64,000 nt of DNA, taken from NCBI RefSeq assembly GCF_037176765.1, contig NC_090026.1, forward strand, positions 134,003,252 to 134,067,251, in the 5' to 3' direction. Each line of letters opens with the position of its first letter. Within the stretch, counting starts at the first letter, position 1. Shown piece by piece: positions 51,290 to 60,736 of the stretch. Position numbers and translations under genes: made by a program. The DNA comes from Anolis sagrei (taxonomy: Eukaryota > Chordata > Lepidosauria > Squamata > Anolidae). The notes below the pieces were generated by a model. That model did not search any database. It saw only the letters and a list, made by a program, of their open reading frames with translations, and had not been told where the DNA came from.

Positions 51290-53413
51290 GGAGAGCCCAA
51301 GCTGAGTGGGAGCCCCGAGTGTGACTCGGCGGCTGCCAAAGGAGCCCGAGCCCTTCTCCTGGGGTGCCCCCCCCCCCCCGTCCCCCGACTTCTCTCCTGC
51401 TTGGCTCCCTCCGGTCTCTCGCCTGGTCCCGCTCTGGGCAGCAACATCCTGGGAGACGGGCAGGGTGGAGGAGGTCCGGAGGGGGGGGGCCAAGAGGGAC
51501 CACGCCGCCCCCCCTTCGGCCCCACCGACCCCGCTCTTCCCTTCGGGGCCGGGCCCGTCCTGCGGGGAAGGGGCTTCAGGCTTGGCTTCCGGCTTGGCTG
51601 CGGGACCCCCCCCCCCGTCTTGGAGCCCTATGCTGGGGGGGGGGGAGGCGGGAGGGGTATGTGAAGGTTCTTCCCTCCCTTCTCGTGGGAGGCGGCGCGT
51701 GTCCCGGAGCCTCCGTTTCCAAACACGGGAGAGCGGAAGCCCCTCCTCCGTCCCTCCCTCCCCCCTCCGTCCCTCCCGCCGTCCGCTTGACTGACCTTCA
51801 CGGGAGAGACAAGAGAAGTCTCTGCGCATGCGCCCTCCCCTCCTTCCCTCCCTCAGAGGAGGTAGCTATTCGGGAGGGGGGCAAGGGGGTGGAGTCGGGC
51901 GAGGAGACAACCCCCCCCCGCGCCAAGGGGGCCGCGGAGGAGGGGTCTTTTCCCCAGGAGGGGGCCTTTCCCTCCTCCCCTCCCCTCCCCTCCCTGCTTC
52001 CTTCCCGCGCGAAGTCTCTCCGCAGCCCCCGCCCTCCAAAGGGGCGTACGCCCCTCCCTCTTTCCCTCCCTCCCTCCTTCTCGAGCCTCCCTTGGGTACC
52101 ACGCCCCTCCCGTTACCTGGCAACGCCGCCTCTGTTGCCAGGGAGACCAGCGCCGGAGATGCCGGTCACCGCGGCGCCGGGAAGGACGGCAAGTGCGCCC
52201 CCCCCTCGTTGCGGCGGGAAGGGAAAGGGGGGGGGTAATCGGATCCCATGCCTTTCCTCTCGGGGTGGGGGGGAAGAGTCGGGTCTGGCTCCTCTGGAGG
52301 GAGGGAGAGAGGGAGGGGGCGTCGAGGGGTGGGGGCGGGGCTCTCGGGGGGGGGCTGACCCGGGAGAGGAGGCCGGAAGCGGCGGAGGAAGGGAGAGAGG
52401 GAGGGAGGGAGGGAGGGCGCGGCGTCCGAGGGGGGGGGGGGGGGAGAGAGAGAGAGAGAAGGGGAGGGGCGGGGAGGAGCCTTTGTGCGGCCGGGAGGGG
52501 AAGAGGCCCCTTCCTTCCTTCCTTCCTCCCTTCCTTCTTTCCTCCCCTCCTCTTCCCTCCCTCCCCCCCTTCCCGGTCCGGCTCGGGGTCTGAACTCGGG
52601 GGGTGTCCTCCCGAGGGTCCGCTCCTCCCCCTCCCCTTCCCTCCCTCTCCCCCTTTTCCCTTCCCCTCCCCCCCTCTCTCTCTCTGTGTGTCTGTCGGCG
52701 CCTGCTTCCTTCTTTCCTCCCCTCCCTCCCTTCCCGGTCCGGGGTCTGAGCGTGGGGGGGGGGGTGTCCTCCCGAGGGTCCGCCCCTCCCTCCCCTCCCT
52801 CTCCCCCTTTCCCTCCCCCTCCCCTCCTCTCTCTCTCTTTCTGTGTCTGTCGGCGCCTGCTTCCTTCTTTCCTCCCCTCCCTCCCTCCCTCCCTCCCCCC
52901 CTTCCCGGTCCGGGGTCTGAGCGTGGGGGGGGGGGTGTCCTCCCGAGGGTCCGCTCCTCCCCCTCCCCTCCCTCCCCCCTTCCCCTCCTCTCTCTCTCTC
53001 TCTCTCTCTCTGTCTTGGGCGGAGGAATTTGGGCCGCAGCTGGTGCCTCTGCTCCGCCGCCTGGGGCCGTCCCTCGCGGCGCCCCGTGCGGACCCCTCCC
53101 CTCTTTCCCTCCTTCCCTCCTCCCGCCCTCCCCCTCCTCCCCTCCGCCCTCCCCCTGGGCCTCTCTCTCTCTCTCTCTCGACCGGCGGAAGGCAGGAAGG
53201 CGGGAGAGGCCGGAGGAAGAAGGAGAAGGAGGCCGGGGCGGCGGCGGCGGGGAAGGGAAGGGAAGGGGAGGGGAGGCAAGGCGGGCGGAGAAAGCAGGCC
53301 CCTCCCTCTCTCCCTCCTTCCTTCCCTCCCGCCTTCCCTCGCCCCCCCCCCCCTATTCCCTGGTCGCCGCTCTCTCTCTCTCCTCTCCCGCCCCTCCTCG
53401 CCCAGCCGGACCC
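51290..53413 (+). promoter_or_regulatory. SMARCD3: SMARCD3 CpG-rich promoter and 5-prime UTR
   Basis: CpG-dense over 2 kb. Contains a perfect NRF1 site TGCGCATGCGC at 51823-51833, a palindromic RFX X-box GTTACCTGGCAAC at 52112-52124, a second X-box-like GTTGCCAGGGAGAC at 52134-52147, and long polypyrimidine tracts. No TATA box was noted. Long open frames here on both strands are low-complexity Pro/Ser/Gly/Arg and not coding. Confidence 0.65.
52500..53010. repeat. Tandem triplication of about 165 bp upstream of SMARCD3
   Basis: CTTCCCGGTCCGG followed by GTGTCCTCCCGAGGGTCCGC recurs at 52569, 52730 and 52901 (spacings 161 and 171), each followed by polypyrimidine tract. Confidence 0.85.
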
Positions 53414-53491
53414 ATGGCCGCGGAGGAAGTGACCGGCGGGGCGCGGAAGGCCACCAAGAGCAAACTTTTCGAGTTCCTGGTCCATGGGGTG
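53414..53491 (+). CDS. SMARCD3: SMARCD3 (BAF60C) coding exon 1
   Basis: Encodes MAAEEVTGGARKATKSKLFE FLVHGV, 26 codons, then donor GTGAGT. Human SMARCD3 isoform 1 begins MAADEVAGGARKATKSKLFEF LVHGV, so the call is firm. The product is a SWI/SNF (BAF) chromatin-remodelling subunit, muscle- and heart-enriched, acting in the nucleus. The next exon (RPGMPSGARMPHQ...) is not found in the remaining 10.5 kb, so intron 1 is long or the assembly is gapped beyond. Phase 0 exit. Confidence 0.93.
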
Positions 53492-54520
53492 GTGAGTGAG
53501 GGGGGGAGGGGGACAGGAGGGAGGGAAGGAGGGAGGGGAGAGGCTGGCCCGCCCCGCCCCCCCCCCCCCACACGTGCCTTGCCCCGAACAGGTGCCCCGC
53601 CGAGGGGGGTCGCCCCGTCCCCCTCCCCGCCTGGGAGATGCCTTTGCGGGGAGGAGGGGGGGGGCTTCAGATTCCTCTGGATCTTCGAGAGGGGGGGGGG
53701 GGCTTGGCCTCCTGGATAGAGCAGGGCAAAGTGTGTGAGGAGGGGGCTTCTCGGCAGCCGGCCCAGGAGGACCCTCGGAAACTTTTGCCTGGAGTCTGTT
53801 CACTGGGAAGAGGAAATGCCCGGCGCCCCCCCCCCCCCTCAGGTCTCCGCAGGTGCCCCTCCCTCCCTCCGTCCCAGAGCAGCTGCGGGGGCTTTTCTGG
53901 GCAGCTGTTTCTTTGGGATGCAGCCCAAGCCTGGGGGGTACAGCTGAGGGGTGGGGGCGTGGGAGTGTGTGTCTGTGGGGAACACAAGAGAAGCCAAGCT
54001 CAGTTTTGGGGATATGCAAGGGGGAGTCATGAGGACTCCAGGGGGGTACAGCTGAGGGGGGTAGGAGTGTGTGTCTGTGGGGAATCCAAGCTCAGTTTTG
54101 GGGACAGGCGGGGGGGGGGGGGTCATGAAGACCCCAGCCCCGCCCCCTTCTGTCAGGGAGAAGGCTCCTTCCACCCAACCCCCCCCCCCCTAGGGTTGCC
54201 CTCTTCTGGACCCCCCTCCTCCTCCTCCCACAGGTGAGGTCCAGTGAAGTAGCAAAGGGTCAGCCAGGCCCTTCAGGGGGCAGCAGGGCCAGTCCAGGAG
54301 GAGGTGGAGGAAGGGGGGGGGTCGGCAACTCCCAAAGAAGGGGCCCCTTCTCTCCTTTTGCTGTCCATGTGTCACTCAAGAGGGGGCTCCTTTGCTTGCA
54401 GGGTGGGGTGGGGGGCCATGGAGGGTACGGTCCAGCCTCCTTCAAGAGTTTGGCCAGAGCTGCAAGTCCCCCCAAAACATCTTCTGTGAAAAGATGGAAG
54501 TGTCCCTCTAAAATATGAAT
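53492..54520 (+). other. SMARCD3: SMARCD3 intron 1, GC-rich start
   Basis: G-rich, with a direct repeat GGGGTACAGCTGAGGGG...GTGTGTGTCTGTGGGGAA near 53935 and 54045. No exon recognised. Confidence 0.5.
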
Positions 54521-54523
54521 CTG

Positions 54524-54675
54524 GAGCAGAAGTGGAGGCTCCTCCTATGGAGGCTTTGAAACAGAGGCTGGGTGGCCATCTCTCGGGAGTGCTTTGAACG
54601 TGATTGTCCTGCTTCTTGGCAGAAGGGGGTTGGACTGGATGATGGCCCACCAGGTCTCTTCCAACTATGATTCTT
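54524..54675 (+). mobile_element. CR1 3-prime UTR fragment
   Basis: GTGGAGGCTCCTCCTATGGA to CTCTTCCAACTATGATTCTT. Confidence 0.85.
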
Positions 54676-54679
54676 GGGG

Positions 54680-55590
54680 CGGAAGCCCACTGGAGGCAGC
54701 GGCCAAGAAGGGCCACTTCTGCCAAGACTAGAGCAAGCAGGGCTTGGTCAACAGGTGACCTGGCAGTGTCCAGAGAGGTGGACGGTGGGCAGCCAAGGCC
54801 AGGTAGAGCACTGGAGACCTTCTGAATCGTGGGCCTGAGCTGCAGGCAGAAGGGATCTTGGTGTGCAAGGGGCTCTGCTGGGGGCATCTCTCTCTCACTG
54901 GGGCAGGCCCCACAGGTTCAGCCCCAGGGAGAGCTTAGAGAAGCATCAAATGGGGTGGGTGGGTGATGCAGCCCCTTCAAAACTGGGCCAGGAGGCACTG
55001 AGGCCAGAGAGGGCTGGAAGGACCCCTGAAGACCTGACGGGGCAGGTGGTGCCCCCTCCCTGCCTCTCAGAAGCAGCCCCATTGCAGAGAAGGAGGGGGG
55101 GGCAAAGAAGAGTGGGGCACAATGCCAGTGGGGACGGTCCAACTTTGACCACCTGCCTCTCTGGGGCTGTCCAGAGATCCCTGTTGAGACCTATTGTGGC
55201 CCCTGGGTCCCTCTCTCCTGGCTCCTCCTCTCTGGGGCCACACCAGTCGCCCCTCCTCAATGTGGAACCCTCCCTAGTCTGAGAGTGGAGGGGGGCATTA
55301 TTTGGGGAGGGGAGGGGAGGCTCACCCGAGGTCCTCTTCCTTCTCTGGATCTCCTTTGGGGCCAAAGTGCTTGTGTCCAGTTTGGGCCAAGTGGCTCCTC
55401 TTTCTCTTTTGAGGGGAGGGAAATGGAGGCAAAATAGGAGCTCAGGTGACCCCCCCTCCCCCCCACACACACTCAAACACAATCTGCACCCCACTGAAGG
55501 CTCCTCTGTGGGGGCTGGGGCCATTCTGGGCCCCTCTTTCCCCTGTTGAGTGGTCCTTTTCAGGAAAAGTTCAACTTCCTTCTTTGGGGA
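54680..55590. other. SMARCD3: SMARCD3 intron 1, no feature recognised
   Basis: Moderately GC-rich DNA without a recognisable repeat, exon or RNA gene. Short frames only. Confidence 0.4.
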
Positions 55591-55727
55591 GGGGGGAAAT
55601 GCAGGTAGTCCCCAAGTTACAAACATTTCTGAGGGTTTGTTCTTAAGTTGAATTTGCTTGTCAGTCAGAACGGGGACATTTTAAAGTGTAATTCCAGTCA
55701 CACATACACAAACACATATATATTATA

Positions 55728-56055
55728 GGAGCCCTCAGTGGTGCAGTGAGTTAGACCGCTGAGCTGCTGAACTTGCTGATCAAAAGGTTGGCAATTAGAA
55801 TCCAGGGAGCAGGGGAAGCTTCCACTGTTAGCCCCAGCTTCTGCCAACCTAGCAGTGTGAAAACATGCAGATGTGAGTAGACCAATAGGTACCGCTCCTT
55901 CTGGCAGGAAGTAAACAGCTCCCCATGCAATCATGCCAGTGGCCACTTGACCTTGGAGGCGTCTGCGGACAATGCCGGCTCTTCTGCTTAGAAATGGAGA
56001 TGAGTACCAGAGTCCCAGAGTTGGACACGTCAAGAGGAAACCTTTATCTAGATAG
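55728..56055 (+). mobile_element. tRNA-derived squamate SINE, near full length
   Basis: Head GCCCTCAGTGGTGCAGTGAG (A box), B-box-like GGCAATTAGAATCC, then the conserved body CCCAGCTTCTGCCAACCTAG, GAGTAGACCAATAGGTACCG, AATGCCGGCTCTTCTGCTTA and the end GAAACCTTTATCT. This is a widespread squamate SINE type. Confidence 0.82.
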
Positions 56056-56063
56056 ATAGTAAG

Positions 56064-56325
56064 CCTGGTCAATCCATGGTTCTAAATGGTTCTAAAGTAC
56101 TTACAAAACTAAAGTTCTGGTGGTGAAAATTTCAGAACTCTAACAAAATTCTCAAAATTTCATTATAAATGGCAGTTCCTAGATGGTTCTATCCTAAAAA
56201 TCACCAATAATGAAATAATAATTACATTTTGAAAGTTTTGTTAGAGTTCTGAAATTTTCACCACCAGAACTTTAAGTTTTGTAAGTACTTTAGAACCATT
56301 TAGAACCATAGATTGACCAGGCCTA
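56064..56325. mobile_element. hAT-like MITE, shorter relative of 18175-18665
   Basis: TAAGCCTGGTCAATCCATGG and its near complement at the right (ATTGACCAGGCCTA). The internal palindrome TTTCAGAACTCTAACAAAA is shared. Inserted in a GATA repeat. Confidence 0.7.
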
Positions 56326-56327
56326 AT

Positions 56328-56376
56328 AGATAGATAGGTAGATAGATAGGTAGATAGATAGATAGATAGATAGACA
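56328..56376. repeat. (GATA)n microsatellite
   Basis: AGATAGATAG units with occasional GGTA, resuming from before the MITE at about 56050. Confidence 0.9.
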
Positions 56377-56377
56377 G

Positions 56378-56800
56378 AATAATAGATTCAAAGAGTTGGA
56401 AGGGATCTGGTGGGTCACCCAGTCCACCCCCATTCTGCCAAGAAGCAGGAATATTGCATTCAAATCACCCCTGACAGATGGCCATCCAGCCTCTGTTTCA
56501 AAGCTTCCAAAGAAGGAGCCTACACCACATTCCGGGGCAGAGAGTTCCACTGCTGAACGGCTCTCACAGTCAGGAAGTTCTTCCTCGTGTTCAGATGGAA
56601 TCTCCTCTCTTGTAGTTTGAAGCCATTGTTCCATTGCATCCTAGTCTCCAGGGAAGCAGAAAACAAGCTTACTCCCTCCTCCTCCTCCCTGTGGCTTCCT
56701 CTCACATATTTATACATGGCTATCACATGTCTCCTCTCAGCCTTCTCTTCTTCAGGCTAAACATGCCCAGCTCCTTAAGCCGCTCCTCATAGGGCTTGCA
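56378..56800 (-). mobile_element. CR1 LINE 3-prime fragment
   Basis: Complement encodes [20 protein letters not shown] and [24 protein letters not shown] repeat follows again at 56800. Confidence 0.88.
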
Positions 56801-56984
56801 GATAGATAGAGATGCTTTGGAGAGCCTAGGAAAGGGTGAGCACCCCAGTGGGGTTTGCTTTGCTGCCTGTGCCTCTGTTCAGAGGATCTGACCTCGTTTT
56901 CTGTCTGCATGAGAAATGGATTTTGGAAAATGTAGCTTGTTGTGGAAACAAGGATTGGAACTAAAGCTTCAGTGGAGCCCCCTT

Positions 56985-57150
56985 TGCCCCCCGATAATGA
57001 CTCTTTCAGGAATGACTTCCCTTCCAAGGGGTGGATTCCCCTCACTTCCTGTGTCTCAGCCCCGTTTGTTACTACAAGTAGTTTGTAAGTCGGATGTTTG
57101 TAAGTCGGATGTTGTAAGTCGGATGTTTGTAACTCGAGGAGTGCCTGTGC
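56985..57150 (+). repeat. Dispersed repeat with triplicated 15-mer
   Basis: GTTTGTAAGTCGGATGTTTG occurs in three near-tandem units at 57079-57130, within the repeat family also at 23.7 and 46.4 kb. Confidence 0.55.
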
Positions 57151-57167
57151 AATGAAGTGCATTCCAC

Positions 57168-57515
57168 GAGGCACTCCAAGTGGCCAGTGACTGGTCAAAA
57201 GACATCTAATCACCTACAAAGCTTGCAAACTTTGTGTGTTGTTTGTTTGTTTCTTTAAAAAATGCAATACAACTAGGTTCTTGTGGATTTTTTCGGGCTA
57301 TAGGGCCATGTTCTAGAGGCATTTCTCCTGACGTTTTGCCTGCATCTATGGCAAGCATCCTCAGAGGTAGTGAGGATGCTTGCCATAGATGCAGGCGAAA
57401 CGTCAGGAGAATAGCCCGAAAAAACCCACAAGAACCTAGTGATTCCAGCCATGAAAGCCTTCGACAATACATTGCAATACAACTGTTTGGTTTGCTCCTG
57501 ACATGATAAATAAAT
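57168..57515 (+). mobile_element. LINE 3-prime end split by a hammerhead-like element
   Basis: GAGGCACTCCAAGTGGCCAG...AATGCAATACAACT, an insert, then TGCAATACAACTGTTTGGTT and CTCCTGACATGATAAATAAA. TGCAATACAACT is the target duplication. Confidence 0.75.
57274..57474. ncRNA. Hammerhead-like element, inverted pair of arms
   Basis: Left arm (minus) has CTGAGGA but CAAAAC in place of CGAAAC. Right arm (plus) has GAAACGTC but GTGAGGA. The two arms are head to head and could fold over about 95 bp. Ends GACAATACA as other copies do. Confidence 0.6.
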
Positions 57516-57690
57516 AAACAACGAGGCTTAAATACGACATGGAAGCAAATGGAAGCCCCTGTTGAATGTCTCATTTAACAGTGGAGGTTATTTGGTTTTT
57601 AGGTGAGGACTCCCCCAAAAGGAAGGCCCTCAAATGCTTTGCAGGTCAGCCCCAACTTGCCTGCGGCCTTCCTGCTCCCCAGAAGAGAAG

Positions 57691-57930
57691 GGCTATGTAT
57701 TCTCGAAGGCTTTCATGGCCGGAATCACTGGGTTGTTGTAGGTTTTTTTGGGCTATATGGCCACGTTCTAGAGGCATTCTCTCCTGACGTTTCGCCTGCA
57801 TGTATGCCAAGCATCCTCAGAGGGAGTGAGGATACCTCTGAGGATGCTTGCCATAGATGCAGGCAAAACGTCAGGAGAGAATGCCTCTAGAACATGGCCA
57901 TATAGCCAAAAAAGACCTACAACAACCAAG
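57691..57930. ncRNA. Hammerhead-like element, inverted pair of arms
   Basis: Left arm (minus): CTGAGGA, a hairpin with mismatches (GCTTGG/GCAGGC), GAAACGTC. Right arm (plus, about 57832-57885): CTGAGGA, good hairpin, but CAAAAC. Both ends match the family. Confidence 0.6.
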
Positions 57931-58600
57931 AGAAGGGCTGCTTGGCCGCAGGCTTGGCCACTCCTGCGCTGACACTCCGTCCCTTGGGTGACTTGGGACC
58001 ATTCGGTATTGGCAATAGGACACCCCTCTTTCTAGAAAGGCCTGCACCCCACATTGCGGCCTGGTGCCTCGATGGGGTCAAACATTGCCGACCCGCGCAC
58101 CCTTCTGTCCCCGGTACATTACGGCCTTTTCCTTGCCATTTCCTTGCAGTGGCCCCAAGGAGGGAAGAGAGCCGGTCTTGGGCGCTCCGTGTTTTGTGGT
58201 TGTGTATGCATTTGTGGGGTGTGTGTGTGTGTAGGACTGGAGCAAAGCTTGACTAAAGAGGGCCAGGCTTGCTCAGCCCCTTGGCGTGATTGAAGGCGGC
58301 AGCTGAGCCTTCCGTGGAGAGTGGCCAGAGTTGCAGATGGACAGCAACAGGCCGCTGACATGCAACGGGCATTTGCAGGATCCCTTGTGCCAGCGGTCCG
58401 TGTGTGTATCTGCACATGCCAGCGTGACCGCCTGTTTGGGAAGAGACTGAGGGGGGGGGTCTCTTTTGCAACAGGTGCCCACTAGGGGAGGGGGGGAGGG
58501 GAGGGGAAGAGAGGGCCTGATGGGTCCTCCTTCCCTCCCCCTCCCCCAGGCGGGACCTTGCGTGGTGGCCCCCTCCCTCCCTTCCTCTCTCCAACACATG
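57930..58600. other. SMARCD3: No gene recognised
   Basis: SMARCD3 intron 1. Contains a short (TG)n run near 58218 and G-rich stretches; nothing else identified. Confidence 0.4.
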
Positions 58601-58682
58601 GCTCTGCCAGTGAACGTGACTTTGGAGAGTGGCTAGGGAACAGGCCTGGCCTGTCTGCCCCAAGGTGCTTATTGTCCGTCAT

Positions 58683-59459
58683 GTACTCCACTTTGGCAGG
58701 AAAAACAAAATGCAAAGATCCAGAATGGGGGACAATGAGGCCTGGCTCGAGAGCAGTACGTGTGAAAAAGATCTTGGAGTCCTCGTGGGGAACAAGTTAA
58801 ACATGAGCCAGGAATGTGATGCGGCGGCAAAAAAAGCCAATGGGATTTTGGCCTGCATCAAGAGGAGCCTAGTGTCTAGATCTAAGGAAGTCATGCTCCC
58901 CATGCTCTATTCCGCTTTGGTTAGACCACTTCTGGAATATTGTGTCCAGTTCTGGGCACCAGAATTCAAGAGAGATATTGACAAGCTGGAATGTGTCCAG
59001 AGGAAGAGGGCTACTTAAATGATCAAGGGTCTGGAGAACAAGCCCTATGAGGAGCGGCTTAAGGAGCTGGGCATGTTTAGCCTGAAGAAGAGAAGGCTTT
59101 GGGAGATATGATGATAGCTATGTGTAAATACATGAGAGGAAGCCACAGGCAGGAGGGAGCAAGATTGTTCTCTGCTTCCTTGGAGACTAGGACGCAATGG
59201 AGCCATGGCTTCAAACTACAAGAGAGGAGATTCCATCTGAACACGAGGAAGAACTTCCTGACTGTGAGAGCCGTTCAGCAGTGGAACTCTCTGCCCCGGA
59301 GTGTGGTGGAGGCTCCTTCTTTGGAAGCTTTTAAACAGGGGCTGGATGGCCATCTGTCAGGGGTGATTTGAATGCAATATTCCTGCTTCTTGGCAGAATG
59401 GGGTTGGACTGGATGGCCCATGAGGTCTCTTCCAACTCTTTGATTCTATGATTCTATGA
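58683..59459 (+). mobile_element. CR1 LINE nested in a CR1-tailed repeat
   Basis: [40 protein letters not shown] to [20 protein letters not shown] and the (ATTCTATG)n tail. One frame break near 59010. Confidence 0.92.
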
Positions 59460-59611
59460 AAGGCACTGGTCAAATGGCATTTCTGGCCTCTTTTGGGGAG
59501 GTTCAAACTTCAGGAAAGGAGATTCCACCTGAACATGAGGAAGGACTTCCTGGCTGTGAGAGAGAGCTGTTCAGGAGTGGAACTCTCTGCCTCAGAGTGT
59601 GGTGGAGGCTT

Positions 59612-60736
59612 GGTTGTTGTAGGTTTTCCCCCTGGGCTATATGGCCATGTTCTAGAGCAGTGTTTCTCAACCTGGGGGTCAGGACCCCTGGGGGGGGGTC
59701 ACAAGATGGTGTCAGAGGGGTCGCCAAAGATCATCAGGAAACACAGTATTTTCTGTTAGTCATGTGGGTTCTGTATGAGAAGGTTGGTCCAATTCTATCG
59801 TTGGTGAGGTTCAGAATGCTCTTTGATTGTAGGTGAACTAAAAATCCCTGTGACTACAACTCCCAAATGTCAAGGCCTATTTTCCCCAAACTCCGCCAGA
59901 GTTTACATTTGGGCATATTGAGTATTTGTGCGAAGTTTGGTCCAGATCCATCATTGTTGGAGTCCGCAGTGCTCTCTGGATGTAGGTGAACTACAACTCC
60001 AAAATTCAAGGTTAATGCCCACCGAACCCTTCCAGTATTTTCTGTTGGTCAAGTTTGGTTCAAGTCCATCGTTAGTGGAGTTCAGAATGCTCTTTGATTG
60101 CAGGTGAACTAAAAATCCCTGTGACTACAACTCCCAAATGTCAAGGTCTATTTTCCCCAAACTCCGCCAGAGTTTATATTTGGGCATATTGAGTATTTGT
60201 GTAGAGTTTGGTCCCGATCCATCATTGTTTGAGTCCGCAGTGCTCTCTGGATGTAGGTGAACTACAACTCCAAAATTCAAGAGCCGTGTCCACCGAACCC
60301 TTCCACTATTTTCTCCTGGTCATGGGAGTTCTGTGTGCCAAGTTTGATTCAAGTCCATCGTTGGTGGAGTTCAGAATGCTCTTTGATTGCAGGTGAACTA
60401 TAAATCACAGCAAGTCTAACTCCCAAATGACAAAATCAGTCCCTCCCTCCAACCCCACTAGTATTCAAATTTGAGCATATTGGGTATTTGTGTCAAATGT
60501 GATCCAGTGAATGGAAATATATCCTGTATATCAGATATTTCCATTATGATTCATAATAGTAGCAAAATGACAGTTATGAAGCAGCAATGAAATTAATTTT
60601 ATGGTTGGGGTTCACCACAACATGAGGAACCGTATTAGGTGGTCACGGCATTAGGAAGGTTGAGAACCACTGTTCTAGAGGCATTCTCTCCTGACGTTTC
60701 GCCTGCATCTCTGGCAAGCATCCTCAGAGGTGGTGA
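59612..60736 (-). ncRNA. Hammerhead-like element, intact core, split by hAT
   Basis: Arm starts TTGTTGTAGGTTTTCCCCC at 59613 and is cut by a hAT at 59658. It resumes AGGCATTCTCTCCTGACGTT. Minus-strand core: CTGAGGA at 60727-60721, hairpin GCTTGC-CAGAGAT-GCAGGC, GAAACGTC, AGGAGAG. Flanked by GTGGTGGAGGCT on both sides. Confidence 0.65.
59658..60672 (+). mobile_element. Non-autonomous hAT element, full length (1015 bp)
   Basis: Termini CAGTGTTTCTCAACC and GGTTGAGAACCACTG. Perfect 8-bp duplication TTCTAGAG at 59650-59657 and 60673-60680. Inside, a block of about 340 bp (AATGCTCTTTGATTG...TTGGGCATATTGAGTATTTG) is repeated in direct order. No transposase. Confidence 0.9.

Noticed and set aside
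52158-52200. ATG at 52158 (MPVTAAPGRTAS...) after the X-boxes as a gene start
   Set aside because: The frame continues only as low-complexity sequence, and the nearby GCAAGT is not a standard GT donor. Not supported.
22998-53413. Search for CHPF2 between ABCF2 and SMARCD3
   Set aside because: None of the expected segments (for example YYRDPNKPYKKVLRTRY) was found in any frame, so no CHPF2 feature is reported.
52166-54019. Open frames of 486-617 codons on the minus strand and 409-508 on the plus strand around the SMARCD3 promoter
   Set aside because: All are Arg/Gly/Ser/Pro runs from polypurine-polypyrimidine tracts in a CpG-rich island. Only 26 codons (53414-53491) match a real protein.
55728-55830. 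Possible tRNA gene from A and B box sequence
   Set aside because: The boxes belong to a tRNA-derived SINE. The segment does not fold to a full cloverleaf, and the SINE body continues downstream.
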